From Rhynchopus sp. YZ270_cl-10 (lineage: Eukaryota; Euglenozoa; Diplonemea; Diplonemida; Diplonemidae): a stretch of DNA of 64,000 bases. Position 1 is the stretch's first letter. The number at the start of each line of letters is the position of its first letter. Positions 33,057 to 42,476 of this stretch are shown piece after piece. Below the pieces are notes generated by a model. The model saw only the letters and a program-made list of their open reading frames with translations, made no database searches and was not told the DNA's origin. Where the stretch lies: contig OZ037855.1 of assembly GCA_964035575.1 (NCBI GenBank), positions 434,001 to 498,000 on the forward strand, in the 5' to 3' direction. The position numbers were made by a program, and so were the translations under genes.

Positions 33057-33742
33057 GGATCAACAAAAAAAAAAAATAGTGAACACAGAATCATATGTGG
33101 GTGATCGAAAACATGGTAATCGAGAGCAATCAGAATAAACCAAAGAAGAAAAAAAGAAAGAGGACGGGGGAGGGGGGGGAGAATGGGTAACGTTGGTCAG
33201 ATGATCTTAGCCTTTTCGTGCTGTCACTGTATAGAGAGGAATTTGATATCGTGCATACACCTCGAAGGAGATGCAGGCATTTGCTAATAAATGATTTTCC
33301 AATACTTGGTGCCAGGACCCTCATCCACTGGATAAACATCGCCACAGACAGTTTTAAAAAAAAGTCTCATCCAGTAATATGGTAATATTCGCGCAAAGAA
33401 AGAAATCCAAAAAGAAAAAAAGAAAGGCGAATGGGCACGCATATTCAGTGTTTCCGCTTTTGAAGATATGATCCAAATATTGGAGGTCGAAAAAAATCTG
33501 TGATTTTCCGTTTTTTTTTTTAGAAATGAACATATAGATATCTTCATGAAAAAAGAGGGCGAAGCGCGTCTTTTCCCCTTCCCTGGCAGCATTGCGAAGA
33601 GGATATGGCTAGGTGAAATTTCAGACTGTGCCCCCAATTCCCTCTATCGATGCACCATTTGGCGGACCCAACGAAGAGCGAGAAGGCGGGGGGGAAAAAA
33701 AAAATAGTGCGATGTTCGTCTGGGTCGCACATTTCGAGCGGT

Positions 33743-34138
33743 GCCCACAGCTCTCTACCCCTACCCATGCCGTAGTTTGGCTGTAAAAATGTTCGATACT
33801 ATGTCACAATTTTTGAAATGTTGCGCACCGTGGCTTCGCCAGAAAAGTTTTGATGTCATGACCGGCCGTTCCTTGTACTGAGTGAAGGTTTTTGGTTACT
33901 AGAGAGAGCATAGCGCGGGAAGGTCTTTACGTGGAAAAATACATGAGAAAAAAGGGTTAGTTTGGTTCTTGATGAACGTTACAATACCACATCACCACGT
34001 ATTGACGCGAAGTGAACGGACCTTTTCGCGCGGAGCGCGAATTTTTTTCATTTTTGTTTGACCCTTTTTTGGACATATCTTCACATATTTTTTTTTAGAA
34101 AAATACATAAAATAATGAAGATAAGCGGAAACCCTACG
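33743..34138 (-). repeat. Dispersed repeat, copy 2
   Basis: Reverse-complement partner of 25718-26080. Both copies stop at GCTGTGGGC on one side and near AGGGTTT.CGCTTA on the other, so these are probably the element ends. Confidence 0.85.
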
Positions 34139-34623
34139 CATATTTAAAAAAGAAAGGGGAAAAAAACGTGAATGTCATACTCCAGGGAAATAATAGGGAC
34201 TTGATAAACCCTCAATATCATCTCGCACGGCCATCTGCTCTGAAAGAGCGAAATGGAAAAGTACCGATAAAAAAAGGTGAACAAACGGGGTTGAGCAAAT
34301 AAGTCTTTGAAAATGACGAAAATCGGCATGAGTTTCGTAATGCATATGTTATGTGACATATGGGAGCAGCGTGACAATTCCGGTTTGTTCTCTTTTGTTA
34401 TTTTTAGTTGTAGTGCCGCCATTCAGGCAGTCGTTCGCTTCGGTGTTTTGGGTGAGACTGAAAAGGTGTATTTTCGCACCTTTTTCGTAGCTTTTATCGC
34501 CAATTTTCGCACCTTTTTCGCACAGTTCCGGGACTATAACAAGTGTAGCTAAATGAGGTACTGTGCGGAAGAGTACGCGTTGAGTTGAATACATGTGAAA
34601 ACATGGCAAAAAAAAAAGAAAAG

Positions 34624-34664
34624 TTTATAAGATGATCCTAAGCCTCTCGTGCTCAGTCACCTTA
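34624..34664 (-). repeat. Intergenic stem-loop element
   Basis: Minus strand: AAGGTGACTGAGC, loop ACGAGAG, GCTTAG, bulge GA, TCATC, then TTATAAACTTTTC and a T-run. CTGAGC against GCTTAG keeps pairing through a G-U wobble. It begins 10 bases after the stop codon of the upstream reading frame. Confidence 0.75.
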
Positions 34665-34673
34665 TCATATTCG

Positions 34674-35306
34674 TTATCGCACAGCTTCAGCTGCGCTGGC
34701 TTCTACAAGTTTGTTGTCAGGGATGATGTCATTTCCCCAGCCGGAGTTCGTAATTTTGGCACGTACGATGACGTGTTCGAGCATGTGCATAGTGTAGCGC
34801 GGGTACGTAAAAACTGGGCGACGGTCGTAGCCAATAAGTCCGGGTGCGCCAATGGACCGGAGGCCCCGTGAGGAGGAGATGGCAGATGCGGGAAATGGGT
34901 TTTGAATCCCAAGGGCTTTGCACAGGCGGTGAAGCTTGTTGAGCAATGTGCGCAAGGCGGCGGCCCGTTCTCTAATGTTAGAGGTTGGCCGGAGAACGTA
35001 GATCCTGTGGAAAATTTCCAGGTCAATGGCAAGTTCCACGCATGTCACAGGCAGGTTGGCGGTGCTCCATTTCAGGGAGGAGGCCCATAGGAGCATTTGC
35101 TTCAGTTCGCGGCGCTTCTGCTTGCATCTCGGATCATCGTCCTTCCCAAAGAAAGGGGCGAGCTGCCGGTAGATGGCCTCCTGGTATGGGGGCGCATCGA
35201 ACACTTCAAAGTCCATACGCCATGGGTGGCGTGCAGGCGCTGTGGTCGTCCGCGAGGACAGGTGATCATCTACTGCGGTGGTGACGTCCAGCAGGTATCT
35301 CTGCAT
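34674..35306 (-). CDS. Unrecognised 210-aa protein, possibly a mobile-element fragment
   Basis: The first ATG is at 35306 (MQRYLLDVTTAVDDHLSSR); the frame extends upstream to 35393 only with a non-ATG codon. A pyrimidine-rich stretch ending TTCATAG at about 35340 might be a splice acceptor. I see no signal peptide or membrane segment. The piece WASSLKWSTANLPVTCVELA, followed by acidic and Arg/Leu-rich helices, vaguely recalls C-terminal regions of reverse-transcriptase polyproteins of protists (weak inference). It lies alone among repeats, next to a stem-loop element. It may be a real gene or a remnant. Confidence 0.45.
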   Translation of the reverse strand: MQRYLLDVTTAVDDHLSSRTTTAPARHPWRMDFEVFDAPPYQEAIYRQLAPFFGKDDDPRCKQKRRELKQMLLWASSLKWSTANLPVTCVELAIDLEIFHRIYVLRPTSNIRERAAALRTLLNKLHRLCKALGIQNPFPASAISSSRGLRSIGAPGLIGYDRRPVFTYPRYTMHMLEHVIVRAKITNSGWGNDIIPDNKLVEASAAEAVR

Positions 35307-35564
35307 GTCGGTTACTACGTGCTTGGGCGTGTTCGTGGGAGCTATGAAGGAAAAAAGAAGAATTTGTGCAAAAAAAAATCCCTTTTCAGCCACACCAATT
35401 ATGTGATTTTGTGTTGAATAGATGCAGAAAACAACGTCCTGAACTCAAGAACGTAGCCTATACTTTTAATATAGTTCCTCCTTCAAAAAAAGAGTAGTTG
35501 AAACGTGCTAAAACGCATCTCAGTCGAGCTCATGCAAAAAAAATAAAAACTAAATCAACAAACT

Positions 35565-35606
35565 ATAGCAGCGCAGTTGCCACCTGAGCAAGCTCCACTT
35601 TCAATT
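35565..35606 (-). repeat. Short dispersed repeat (TGGCAACTACACT family), copy 3
   Basis: Minus strand: AAAGTGGAGCTTGCTCAGG, TGGCAACTGCGCTGC. Close to copy 4 at 37047-37096, which shares GGAGCTTGC.CAGGTGGCAACT. Confidence 0.6.
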
Positions 35607-35868
35607 ATGGATTAGTCCTACTTACAAGCACATAGTGATCGTTGTGTATGGACTCATTTTCTTTCTTGTTGTTTTGACATCACCCACCGAGGTGAGGTGG
35701 GGGTTCTTTTCTCAATATCACCCTGTCGAGGATGCACACTGATACATCCTTAGAATGAGCAAGGGCGATATTTTCTTTGGGTTGGGTTTGTGGAAAGAAG
35801 AAACAGGAACTGATGGTTGTATTTGACAATTTTTTGTGGAAAAATAAAAAACGATTCGTTTCACATAC

Positions 35869-35908
35869 TCTCAAATCAAAAGAAGAGAAAGTGTGAGGAC
35901 GTTTAAGG
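35869..35908 (+). repeat. Solo copy of the EGF-gene 3' flank
   Basis: It matches 57-97 and 8684-8724 (AATCAAA.GAAGAGAAAGTG.GAG) at about 35 of 40 positions. The EGF coding sequence is not nearby. It could be a 3'-UTR remnant of a lost relative or a small shared repeat. Confidence 0.6.
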
Positions 35909-36624
35909 ACGTCAAAAAAAAAAATCTGAAACGAAAAGCAAATTGTTGCTGTGCAATAAAATTGAAACTGTCACTAAATTGGTTATAACATAACCCTGTT
36001 TCTGTCTTCAGAAATACAGCAGTATTTAAAAGGGTAGGTGTCGTCAGTAATACTCCTTTACATGGTGAGTGAAGGTCATGAAGCCGATGATCGTGACCAT
36101 TTGTTGCCTTCTATCAAAGCTATATTTTTTTGGGGGGGAAAAATTTTGTAAACTGCGGAAGACGCAAAACAAACTCGCGAACGAAAAAAGAGATTCTTCG
36201 TGTGCGGTAATGGGGGAGAATATAACATTACGAAAAAACCTCCACTCTCATTTTGCAAGCTTCATTTCCGTTTTGGTTTTCTCACAAAACACGCACATCG
36301 TCGTCGTCGTCGTACATAAAAATACAAAGGTTTTATTTTCGTTTTTTTTTTCCTCTTGACAGTCAAGTCCTGTGTGCTGCACCGGAAATAACCCAAAAAG
36401 TCCTGGTCTTGATAGCTCCCGGATATAAAGGATTCCGTACAATATTGCTACCAATCCAGACAAATGCATCATACCCATCACAACTTCCGTTCTGTGACAG
36501 TCCTTCATAAACATCGCAAAATAAACAGCAAAAAGTGAAAACAGAAGTTTTTTTTTTTTTGAAGGAGAAAAAGCTTGACTGAACTCATACATTGAAATCC
36601 TGAAGAGTCTCGGAGATCTTTTCT

Positions 36625-36628
<4 letters not shown>

Positions 36629-36656
<28 letters not shown>

Positions 36657-37020
36657 AAAAATTGTCCTGGGCTGGACGTTAAATTGCATCCGGGGCCCTT
36701 TTGTGGCACTCCTCCTGAAACTCTATGAAGGTCTGACCTGAGGGTAAAAGGTGCTGGGTATGCTACCCTGGGTGCTGAAGGCAGGCACACAACATGTGTG
36801 GAGGGACCTGCAGAGCCCTAGCCAGTGAAGCCAAGGAGGCCCCCCTAGGAAACTAGGGAACGGATTGGAAGAGACCTCGCCGGTAGCCGGGAACCCTCCC
36901 TGGGCTAGTACAATGATGAAACTTCAATCTAAAGTCCACACCCATGTGGCGGCCGCTTTGGCATGCGTCTGTAAGGACAGCCTTGACTGATACTTTCTGT
37001 ATTAGCACACGATTGCCTCC
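36629..37020 (-). repeat. Candidate retroposon 3' end with poly(A)
   Basis: On the minus strand a GC-balanced stretch of some 350 bases, unlike the AT-rich surroundings, ends in CAATTTTTC and then about 28 A residues (T-run at 36629-36656 on the + strand). This is the shape of a LINE or SINE 3' end. I recognise no protein domain in it and its 5' border is a guess. Confidence 0.35.
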
Positions 37021-37046
37021 CTGAAGGCTACGTAGCTACCTGAGTA

Positions 37047-37096
37047 CAAAAATTGTTGGAACAGTGTAGTTGCCACCTGTGCAAGCTCCGCTGTCT
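37047..37096 (-). repeat. Short dispersed repeat (TGGCAACTACACT family), copy 4
   Basis: Minus strand: GACAGCGGAGCTTGCACAGG, TGGCAACTACACTG, TTCCAACAATTTTTG. Nearly the same end as copy 1. Confidence 0.65.
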
Positions 37097-37439
37097 TTTT
37101 GGGATTTTCTGCCAAACTCTCGGAGACTCTCCAGGATTTCAATGTGTGAAATATGAAAGAAAAACAAGTTGGGAAGGGGTTGCATAACATGACACAAACG
37201 GGGTGGGGGGAAACACGCACAAGTGAGTACACACATTTCTTTCCATGTATCCTGTAAGTTTTCAAAGGGAACCTCAAAAGGTTTGACTAACGCTGCCCGA
37301 ATCGTGAAGACATGATGTGTTCCGTGCAGGCGAACGTAACGACAAAAAAAATCGAAATAAATACTGAGAAAGAATCTGAGAAAGAAAATCAGGGGAAAAA
37401 AAAAATCGAAAAAAAAAGTGAGGCAACTGAAGCTCCTAC

Positions 37440-38401
37440 CCACTCACAATGCCAGCCTGATGAGCGCAGTACCCTGCGGCCAACGACGGCCCTCAGTGGG
37501 GGGGGAACACAACCTTACTTTGTATACGCTCTATGCTGTGTGGCAATGGGGCATCACCCTCTTTACAGAGACGACCCCATAGCGCAGCTTAGAGGGTGGT
37601 GTATCAGAGCGAGCTCTGGCTTGAGTTTGAGAATATGCCTGAGGAATATGGTATTGGGACGTGGCGTCCCCCAAGTGGAGATGAAAATGTGTTGCACGTC
37701 ATTCTCCATTGTACATCCAAAAGCAAGACAACATGAGTATTGCAGAACGGAAACTCCCCGAACCTCCCCCGATCTAGGTCCGAATCAGGTGGAAGACAAA
37801 ATATATTTTAAAAAAAAAGGGGGGGAAATGTTGTTTCTTCTCTCCCTTTCCTTTTTCTATCGTTACAGGATATGTCCTGTCTGCTCACCAGGGGGAGGGG
37901 TAACCTGAAGGGTAAAGTATTCCGTGCATTAATTGCTGTCCATCCAAGCACAGAAGAAAAATATGAATAAAAAAAAAAAAAAAAACATAAAAAGGTGTAA
38001 AGCACGTACTAAAAGAAAAAGAGAAGAAGAAGAAAAAAGGGGGGGGTGTCCCCTAAGCAAGAGGAAGCACAGTGGCGTGACTACCGATAATGACCAGTCA
38101 GCGTCACGACTACCTCGGATAGGTTACAGTGAAAAAGGGGGAAGTCATTGATGCAGGCACCTCCCGCTGACCCACGCACGATGCCAGCTGGATGAAAGCA
38201 CAAAGTACCCTGCGGACAACAACAGAAGATGTAAAAGGAAACCGGGAAAAAAATGAAGAATGGGAAGAAGAAGAAAAAAATCATAAAAAGCGGGGCTAAC
38301 AAAATCGGGAGGAAAGGGGGGGGTTGCAATTGGAGGAGGTGCAGGCATACGTAATCGAAAAATAAAGTTGAAACCTGACCTGTACACATCTTACAACCTT
38401 T

Positions 38402-38435
<34 letters not shown>
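37440..38435 (+). repeat. Two related stretches, the second ending in poly(A)
   Basis: ATGCCAGC.TGATGA..GCA..GTACCCTGCGG.CAAC occurs at about 37448-37485 and again at 38180-38220 in the same orientation. The second stretch ends at 38402-38435 in about 34 A residues after CATCTTACAACCTTTC. Remnants of a LINE- or SINE-like family are possible; no domain is recognised. Confidence 0.35.
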
Positions 38436-38437
<2 letters not shown>

Positions 38438-39000
38438 TGAGAAAAATGGTGCTCGTGATTTTACCCCAAAAAGCACCTACAATGTAAGGTCCCATGAAAT
38501 AGCGGGGTGCGGGCTGCCTTTTTTAAGGAAAAAGGGCACGTAACCCCCTCCTGATTACACGAACGTGCTGCGAAATAGCGGGTCAGGAACACCAAGTATC
38601 TGCCATTTTTTCTTTTTCTTTTTGGAAATCACGTGAAACAAAAAACGTAAATACAAAAAGGTACGGGTTTTTCTTTTATAACATCTAACCACGGGTTAGT
38701 CACAAATGAAGACCTTTGACTTTGTCCACACTAAGACACCACCCGAGACATTAGAGGAAATTCAAATGAAATTGAGAACAAAAAAAAAAAAAGAAAAAAT
38801 TTGGTGCTATAGGAAATGAGTCAACGACCTGTCAGCGACCTGTCAATATCGGGGGGGGTGGGTCATTTTTTAATAGTACTTAGCCATTTTCAGGTACACA
38901 GGTACACAGGTACACAGGTACACAATCTGTGGTGGTCAAAAGTGCAAAATTCACACGTTCTATCTTGTGCATCCCAGCTTGAACGACTCTTTGCCGCTTC

Positions 39001-39036
39001 ACAGCTGGTCTGTGAATGTGTTCACAGACCAGCTGT
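39001..39036. repeat. Perfect 16-bp-arm palindrome
   Basis: ACAGCTGGTCTGTGAA and TTCACAGACCAGCTGT are exact complements separated by TGTG. It lies inside the 1.1 kb element. Confidence 0.95.
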
Positions 39037-39354
39037 GGTAGTAGAAATCACCTCCAGCTTTGAGGGACTCAGGGCTGTGTGACGCTGCTGATTTCGACAC
39101 GTTGCCGAAGCAGTGATCGCGCTTGGTGTGGTTTTGTGTATCCCAAAAGGAGTCATCACTCAAAGCATTTTGACTAAACGTCTGAACGTTGTGAACCTGG
39201 AATCGATAGCAGACAGGAACAAGAGGATGGGCAGGCAGCGCCTGCCCGACCTGTGTGAAGTGAATCAGTGATTGCCTGACAGATGTCTGGGTAACCGTGT
39301 ATTCTGTGTGGGTATCCATGTCCGGAGTATATCCCATTGTCCCCTTACATTGTG

Positions 39355-39660
39355 ATTTACGTGTAACTTTTTTTACATGTTAGCCACATGTCATTTGACA
39401 TGTAAAGTGACATGTGCCACAGGTGAAATGACCTGTTAAGTACATGTCATTTTTAGGTGGCACATGTCATTTACTTCACCGTCGTGTAGGGTCCGCGCGG
39501 GGTACCCCGGGGTTTGGGGAGCACACGGCGGTGAAGTAAGTTACATTACATGGAATGTTACATGTGAAAAACCGTTACACGTAAATGACATGTAACTTCA
39601 CATGTAATGTAACAGTTACATGTATTAGTACATGTGATCATGTTACATGTGTCGATGTGT
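39355..39660. repeat. ACATGT/TTACATGTAA-rich stretch with central hairpin
   Basis: Many overlapping ACATGT palindromes occur. At 39471-39487 and 39523-39539 the arms TTACTTCACCGTCGTGT and ACACGGCGGTGAAGTAA pair with one mismatch around a 35-nt GC-rich loop containing GGGGTACCCCGGGG. Confidence 0.85.
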
Positions 39661-40168
39661 AAAAAACCCACCCACCATAATTTTCACAACGATTTTTGAG
39701 GATTTTTTAGGTCTTACCAGAAATCACCGCCGAAAAAGCTGCCCAGTACCACCCCCAAAACCATTGTACCACTACCTGATTTCGCCACCTGTACCACATG
39801 TAACAAAAGTTACATGTAATACCACATGTACCACCCGTTACTTCGTGTACCCTGAGGGTCCGTATGGGCCACTGTGTGTCTGTGTGTGTACCCCACCAAA
39901 AAATCGCTAAGGGCCGTTAAAAAATGACCCTCCCCTATGGCAACGACCTGTCAGCGACCTGTCAATATCGGCCCCCCCTGGAGCACCAAAAAAGAAAAAA
40001 GAAACTGAGCAAAGGGGGGATCCAAATAACTTTATTATTCGGTAACTATGAAAAGCCAAAATCGCGGCGGGGGGAAAAAAATATTTCGGGGGGAGAACCT
40101 TATTTGGGGGGAAAAATTCGGTCGCTGCGCTCGCGGAAAAGCACCTTAAAAAAAAAGGGAAAATGACT

Positions 40169-42160
40169 ATAACACCCACGTTACTAATACCCATTTACGA
40201 TAATACCCACTGGGTATTATCGTAAACTTTTTGGGTATTATCGTAAAGTTTTTGGGTATTATCGTAAACTATTTGGGTATTAGTTTTGGGTATTATCGTA
40301 AACTTTTTGGGTATTACCCAGGTACCCAGGTACGATGTGATTTAGCTGGCTACTCGCGCAAGGTATCAGAGGCGCTCGCACGCTGGTGAATGTGCAGACA
40401 AGGTATGGTTTCATCGACCCCAGAGAAAATACAATTTTCACTAAATATATGGGGGGGGGGGTTTTTTTTACACAACTTTTTGCATCCCTGTCTTACATCC
40501 TCAAATTCAGGGTAACCATTTTTCTTGACAATTAACAATTAATCTTTCTCCAAGCGACATAACTTAATTACACCCACATTTACACTCATCACAGGATCGC
40601 GAAATCTGAACTGCATCAGCGATTGCGCTTCTCCGTCTCCGACATTCTACACCTCAACATACGAAGACCTGGGTGGGAACATTTAGTCAGTCACTGCTAT
40701 AGCCATTAACCCAGGGAGCATAGCTAGTGCAAGAAATTCGACTTTGGCAACCTTCCGGAAAGTCTGTCCTCTGCTCGCGGAGGACTAGACACAAGAAAAT
40801 ATTGCGTTCCCCCAGAAAACCAGTGCACATTTCACACTCCTTGTGGGTGGTCTTGTTGCCTTTTTGTCACAGTAATTTTGGCCCAGGCATGTTCTTGAAG
40901 CATGACAATTTAGTGTGTATGGGGCAGGGTGTTGTTTTGTTCTGAATTCTCTTTGTTATAACATCTAAGTCAATCGCGGGTGGTGGTTTGTGTAGCGTGA
41001 GGCACTCTTTTTAGCAAACTTCCTGCGGCTGCTAAAGTGTTATTTCTTCGGATTTAACAACGTACAGCGTAACATAGTGGTTTCGCCTGGTCGACACAAC
41101 CTTTGATAGATATGGGATAACCAACCCCCTTCGACCCCTTGTGGGTTCACTGAACAAGCCCTAGTGGTAGTTAAACGCGATTGACATTTACATTCCTAGA
41201 GATGAAAGAACAAGACAACACTTCTGTACCCGCGCATCAAAATTGTGGAAAACTTTGCACCCCAAACACCCTCAACAACGCCCGCCAAAAGGCGCCCCTT
41301 GTTGCTGGGAGTTGGTTCTCATGATACCTGCACAGCGGGCATTCCTCTGAGTCCAACGCATGTTTGGCCTGTCTGCGGCGTTGTACTTAAGGTGCACGAA
41401 GACAGGGTCTGGTGGTAAATTTTGCGTAGTACTGCGACGTGGTACTGCGTGGGTCTGGGAATATGGGTACCTGGGTACAGGATATTGGTTGTGTAAGACA
41501 TCTTCCACCATGCATTGAGGAGGGTAAGACAGTGTTCGCAGTTTCTACCTGATAGCATTACAACATTTAACTTCTCCACGGGGGTCTTGGGCCGTTCACT
41601 CGGTTCTACCTTGACTACCGGAAGATATTCTTGAGGCCTTTTTGGTCTCTAGAATATCCGGTCTTCCCGAACGGAGGCACACTTTGTGTGTTACTACGAC
41701 CTGGCAATTTCCAGCAGTAGGTTAAGTAATCTTTCTTGTAAATTGTTGGATCATTATCTCCTCAGTGCATGAATGCCCCATGTGACTGGACACTTTTGTG
41801 TTTGTCATGTGGAGCTGTGGTTGCTCTTTCACGACTTTTTTCCTGTTCCTGGGTACCTGTTCCTGGACCTGGACCTGGGTACCTGGGTACCTGGGTACCT
41901 GGGTACCTGGGTACCTGGGTACCTGGGTACCTGGGTACCTGGGTACCTGGGTGCCTGGGTGCCTGGGTGCCTGGGTACTACCCAACCTGGGTAATACCCA
42001 AAAAGTTTACGATAATACCCAAAAAGTTTACGATAATACCCAAAACTAATACCCAAAAAGTTTACGATAATACCCAAAAAGTTTACGATAATACCCAAAA
42101 AGTTTACGATAATACCCAGTGGGTATTATCGTAAATGGGTATTAGTAACGTGGGTGTTAT
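40169..42160. mobile_element. 2 kb element with long repeat-filled terminal inverted repeats
   Basis: The left end begins ATAACACCCACGTTACTAAT (40169) and the right end is its reverse complement (to 42160). The inverted repeats run about 160 bases each and are built of tandem units around TTTACGATAATACCCAAAAA. The right arm is followed inward by an array of GGGTACCT (about 41875-41970), and the left arm by CCAGGTACCCAGGTAC. The inside (40340-41860) has only short frames and no recognisable transposase. A target-site duplication is not clear. Confidence 0.65.
41875..41970 (+). repeat. GGGTACCT 8-bp tandem array
   Basis: About 11 units of GGGTACCT, drifting to GGGTGCCT at the right end. The unit is nearly self-complementary (AGGTACCC). 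Confidence 0.9.
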
Positions 42161-42476
42161 GATAATTACCCCAAAAAAAAATTCCTCCTCAAATAAAAGG
42201 TGGGGGGTGAAGTTTTTCGGTAACTTTTTTTTTTCGGCACCCCAAATCTGGGCGAAGTTACCTACCGGTATTTGGTATTACTTGGGGGTAAACTTATTTG
42301 GGGCACCATATTTTGAGAGACATTTCTTTATCAATAAGCTCTGTACCCAACGTCATGCCAAAGAGCTAGAACGCTACAGACGACACATCATTATGTCCAC
42401 TGGTGTTGAGATGATATTACGAGCTCTGGCTGTGACACATCTAGAACCACGAGATTTTTTTTCTTCTTCTTTTTCT

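Larger units (their letters stand above)
31653..34673. other. Gene-free, repeat-bearing spacer
   Basis: It contains the 44-bp repeat at 31741-31784, a short repeat at 32611-32655, a 44-bp palindromic repeat at 33013-33056, the inverted dispersed repeat at 33743-34138 and a stem-loop at 34624-34664. A pyrimidine tract ending TTCCAG lies just upstream of the WW-gene start and may be a 5' splice-acceptor site. The rest is AT-rich with no supportable gene. Confidence 0.65.
38856..39935. mobile_element. 1.1 kb non-coding element with terminal inverted repeats
   Basis: The left end GGGTCATTTTTTAA (38860-38873) and right end TTAAAAAATGACCC (39917-39930) are perfect inverted repeats, and similarity continues through CTTAGC.ATTTT. 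A 31-bp direct repeat beginning CAACGACCTGTCAGCGACC flanks the element on both sides (38822-38852 and 39941-39971). The inside has no transposase. It holds two strong hairpins and an ACATGT-rich stretch, so it looks like a non-autonomous DNA transposon. Confidence 0.65.
35307..42476. other. 7 kb gene-free repeat island
   Basis: No host gene is supportable. It contains short dispersed repeats, a copy of the EGF-gene 3' flank, two poly(A)-ended stretches, a 1.1 kb element with terminal inverted repeats (38856-39935) and a 2 kb element with long terminal inverted repeats (40169-42160). A sequence related to the stem-loop family (CTAACCACGGGTTAGTCAC) lies near 38685-38703. Confidence 0.7.

Noticed and set aside
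36248-36790. 180-codon frame with a 13-residue poly-Lys run
   Set aside because: The run comes from the poly(A)/T tract; the rest lacks any domain.
37312-37908. 198-codon + strand frame considered as a LINE protein end
   Set aside because: Composition changes along the frame and no reverse-transcriptase or zinc-knuckle motif is clear; kept only as a low-confidence repeat.
41272-41579. Two overlapping minus-strand frames with Cys and Trp residues inside the 2 kb element, considered as a transposase remnant
   Set aside because: No DDE motif or recognisable domain could be found, so no transposase is claimed.
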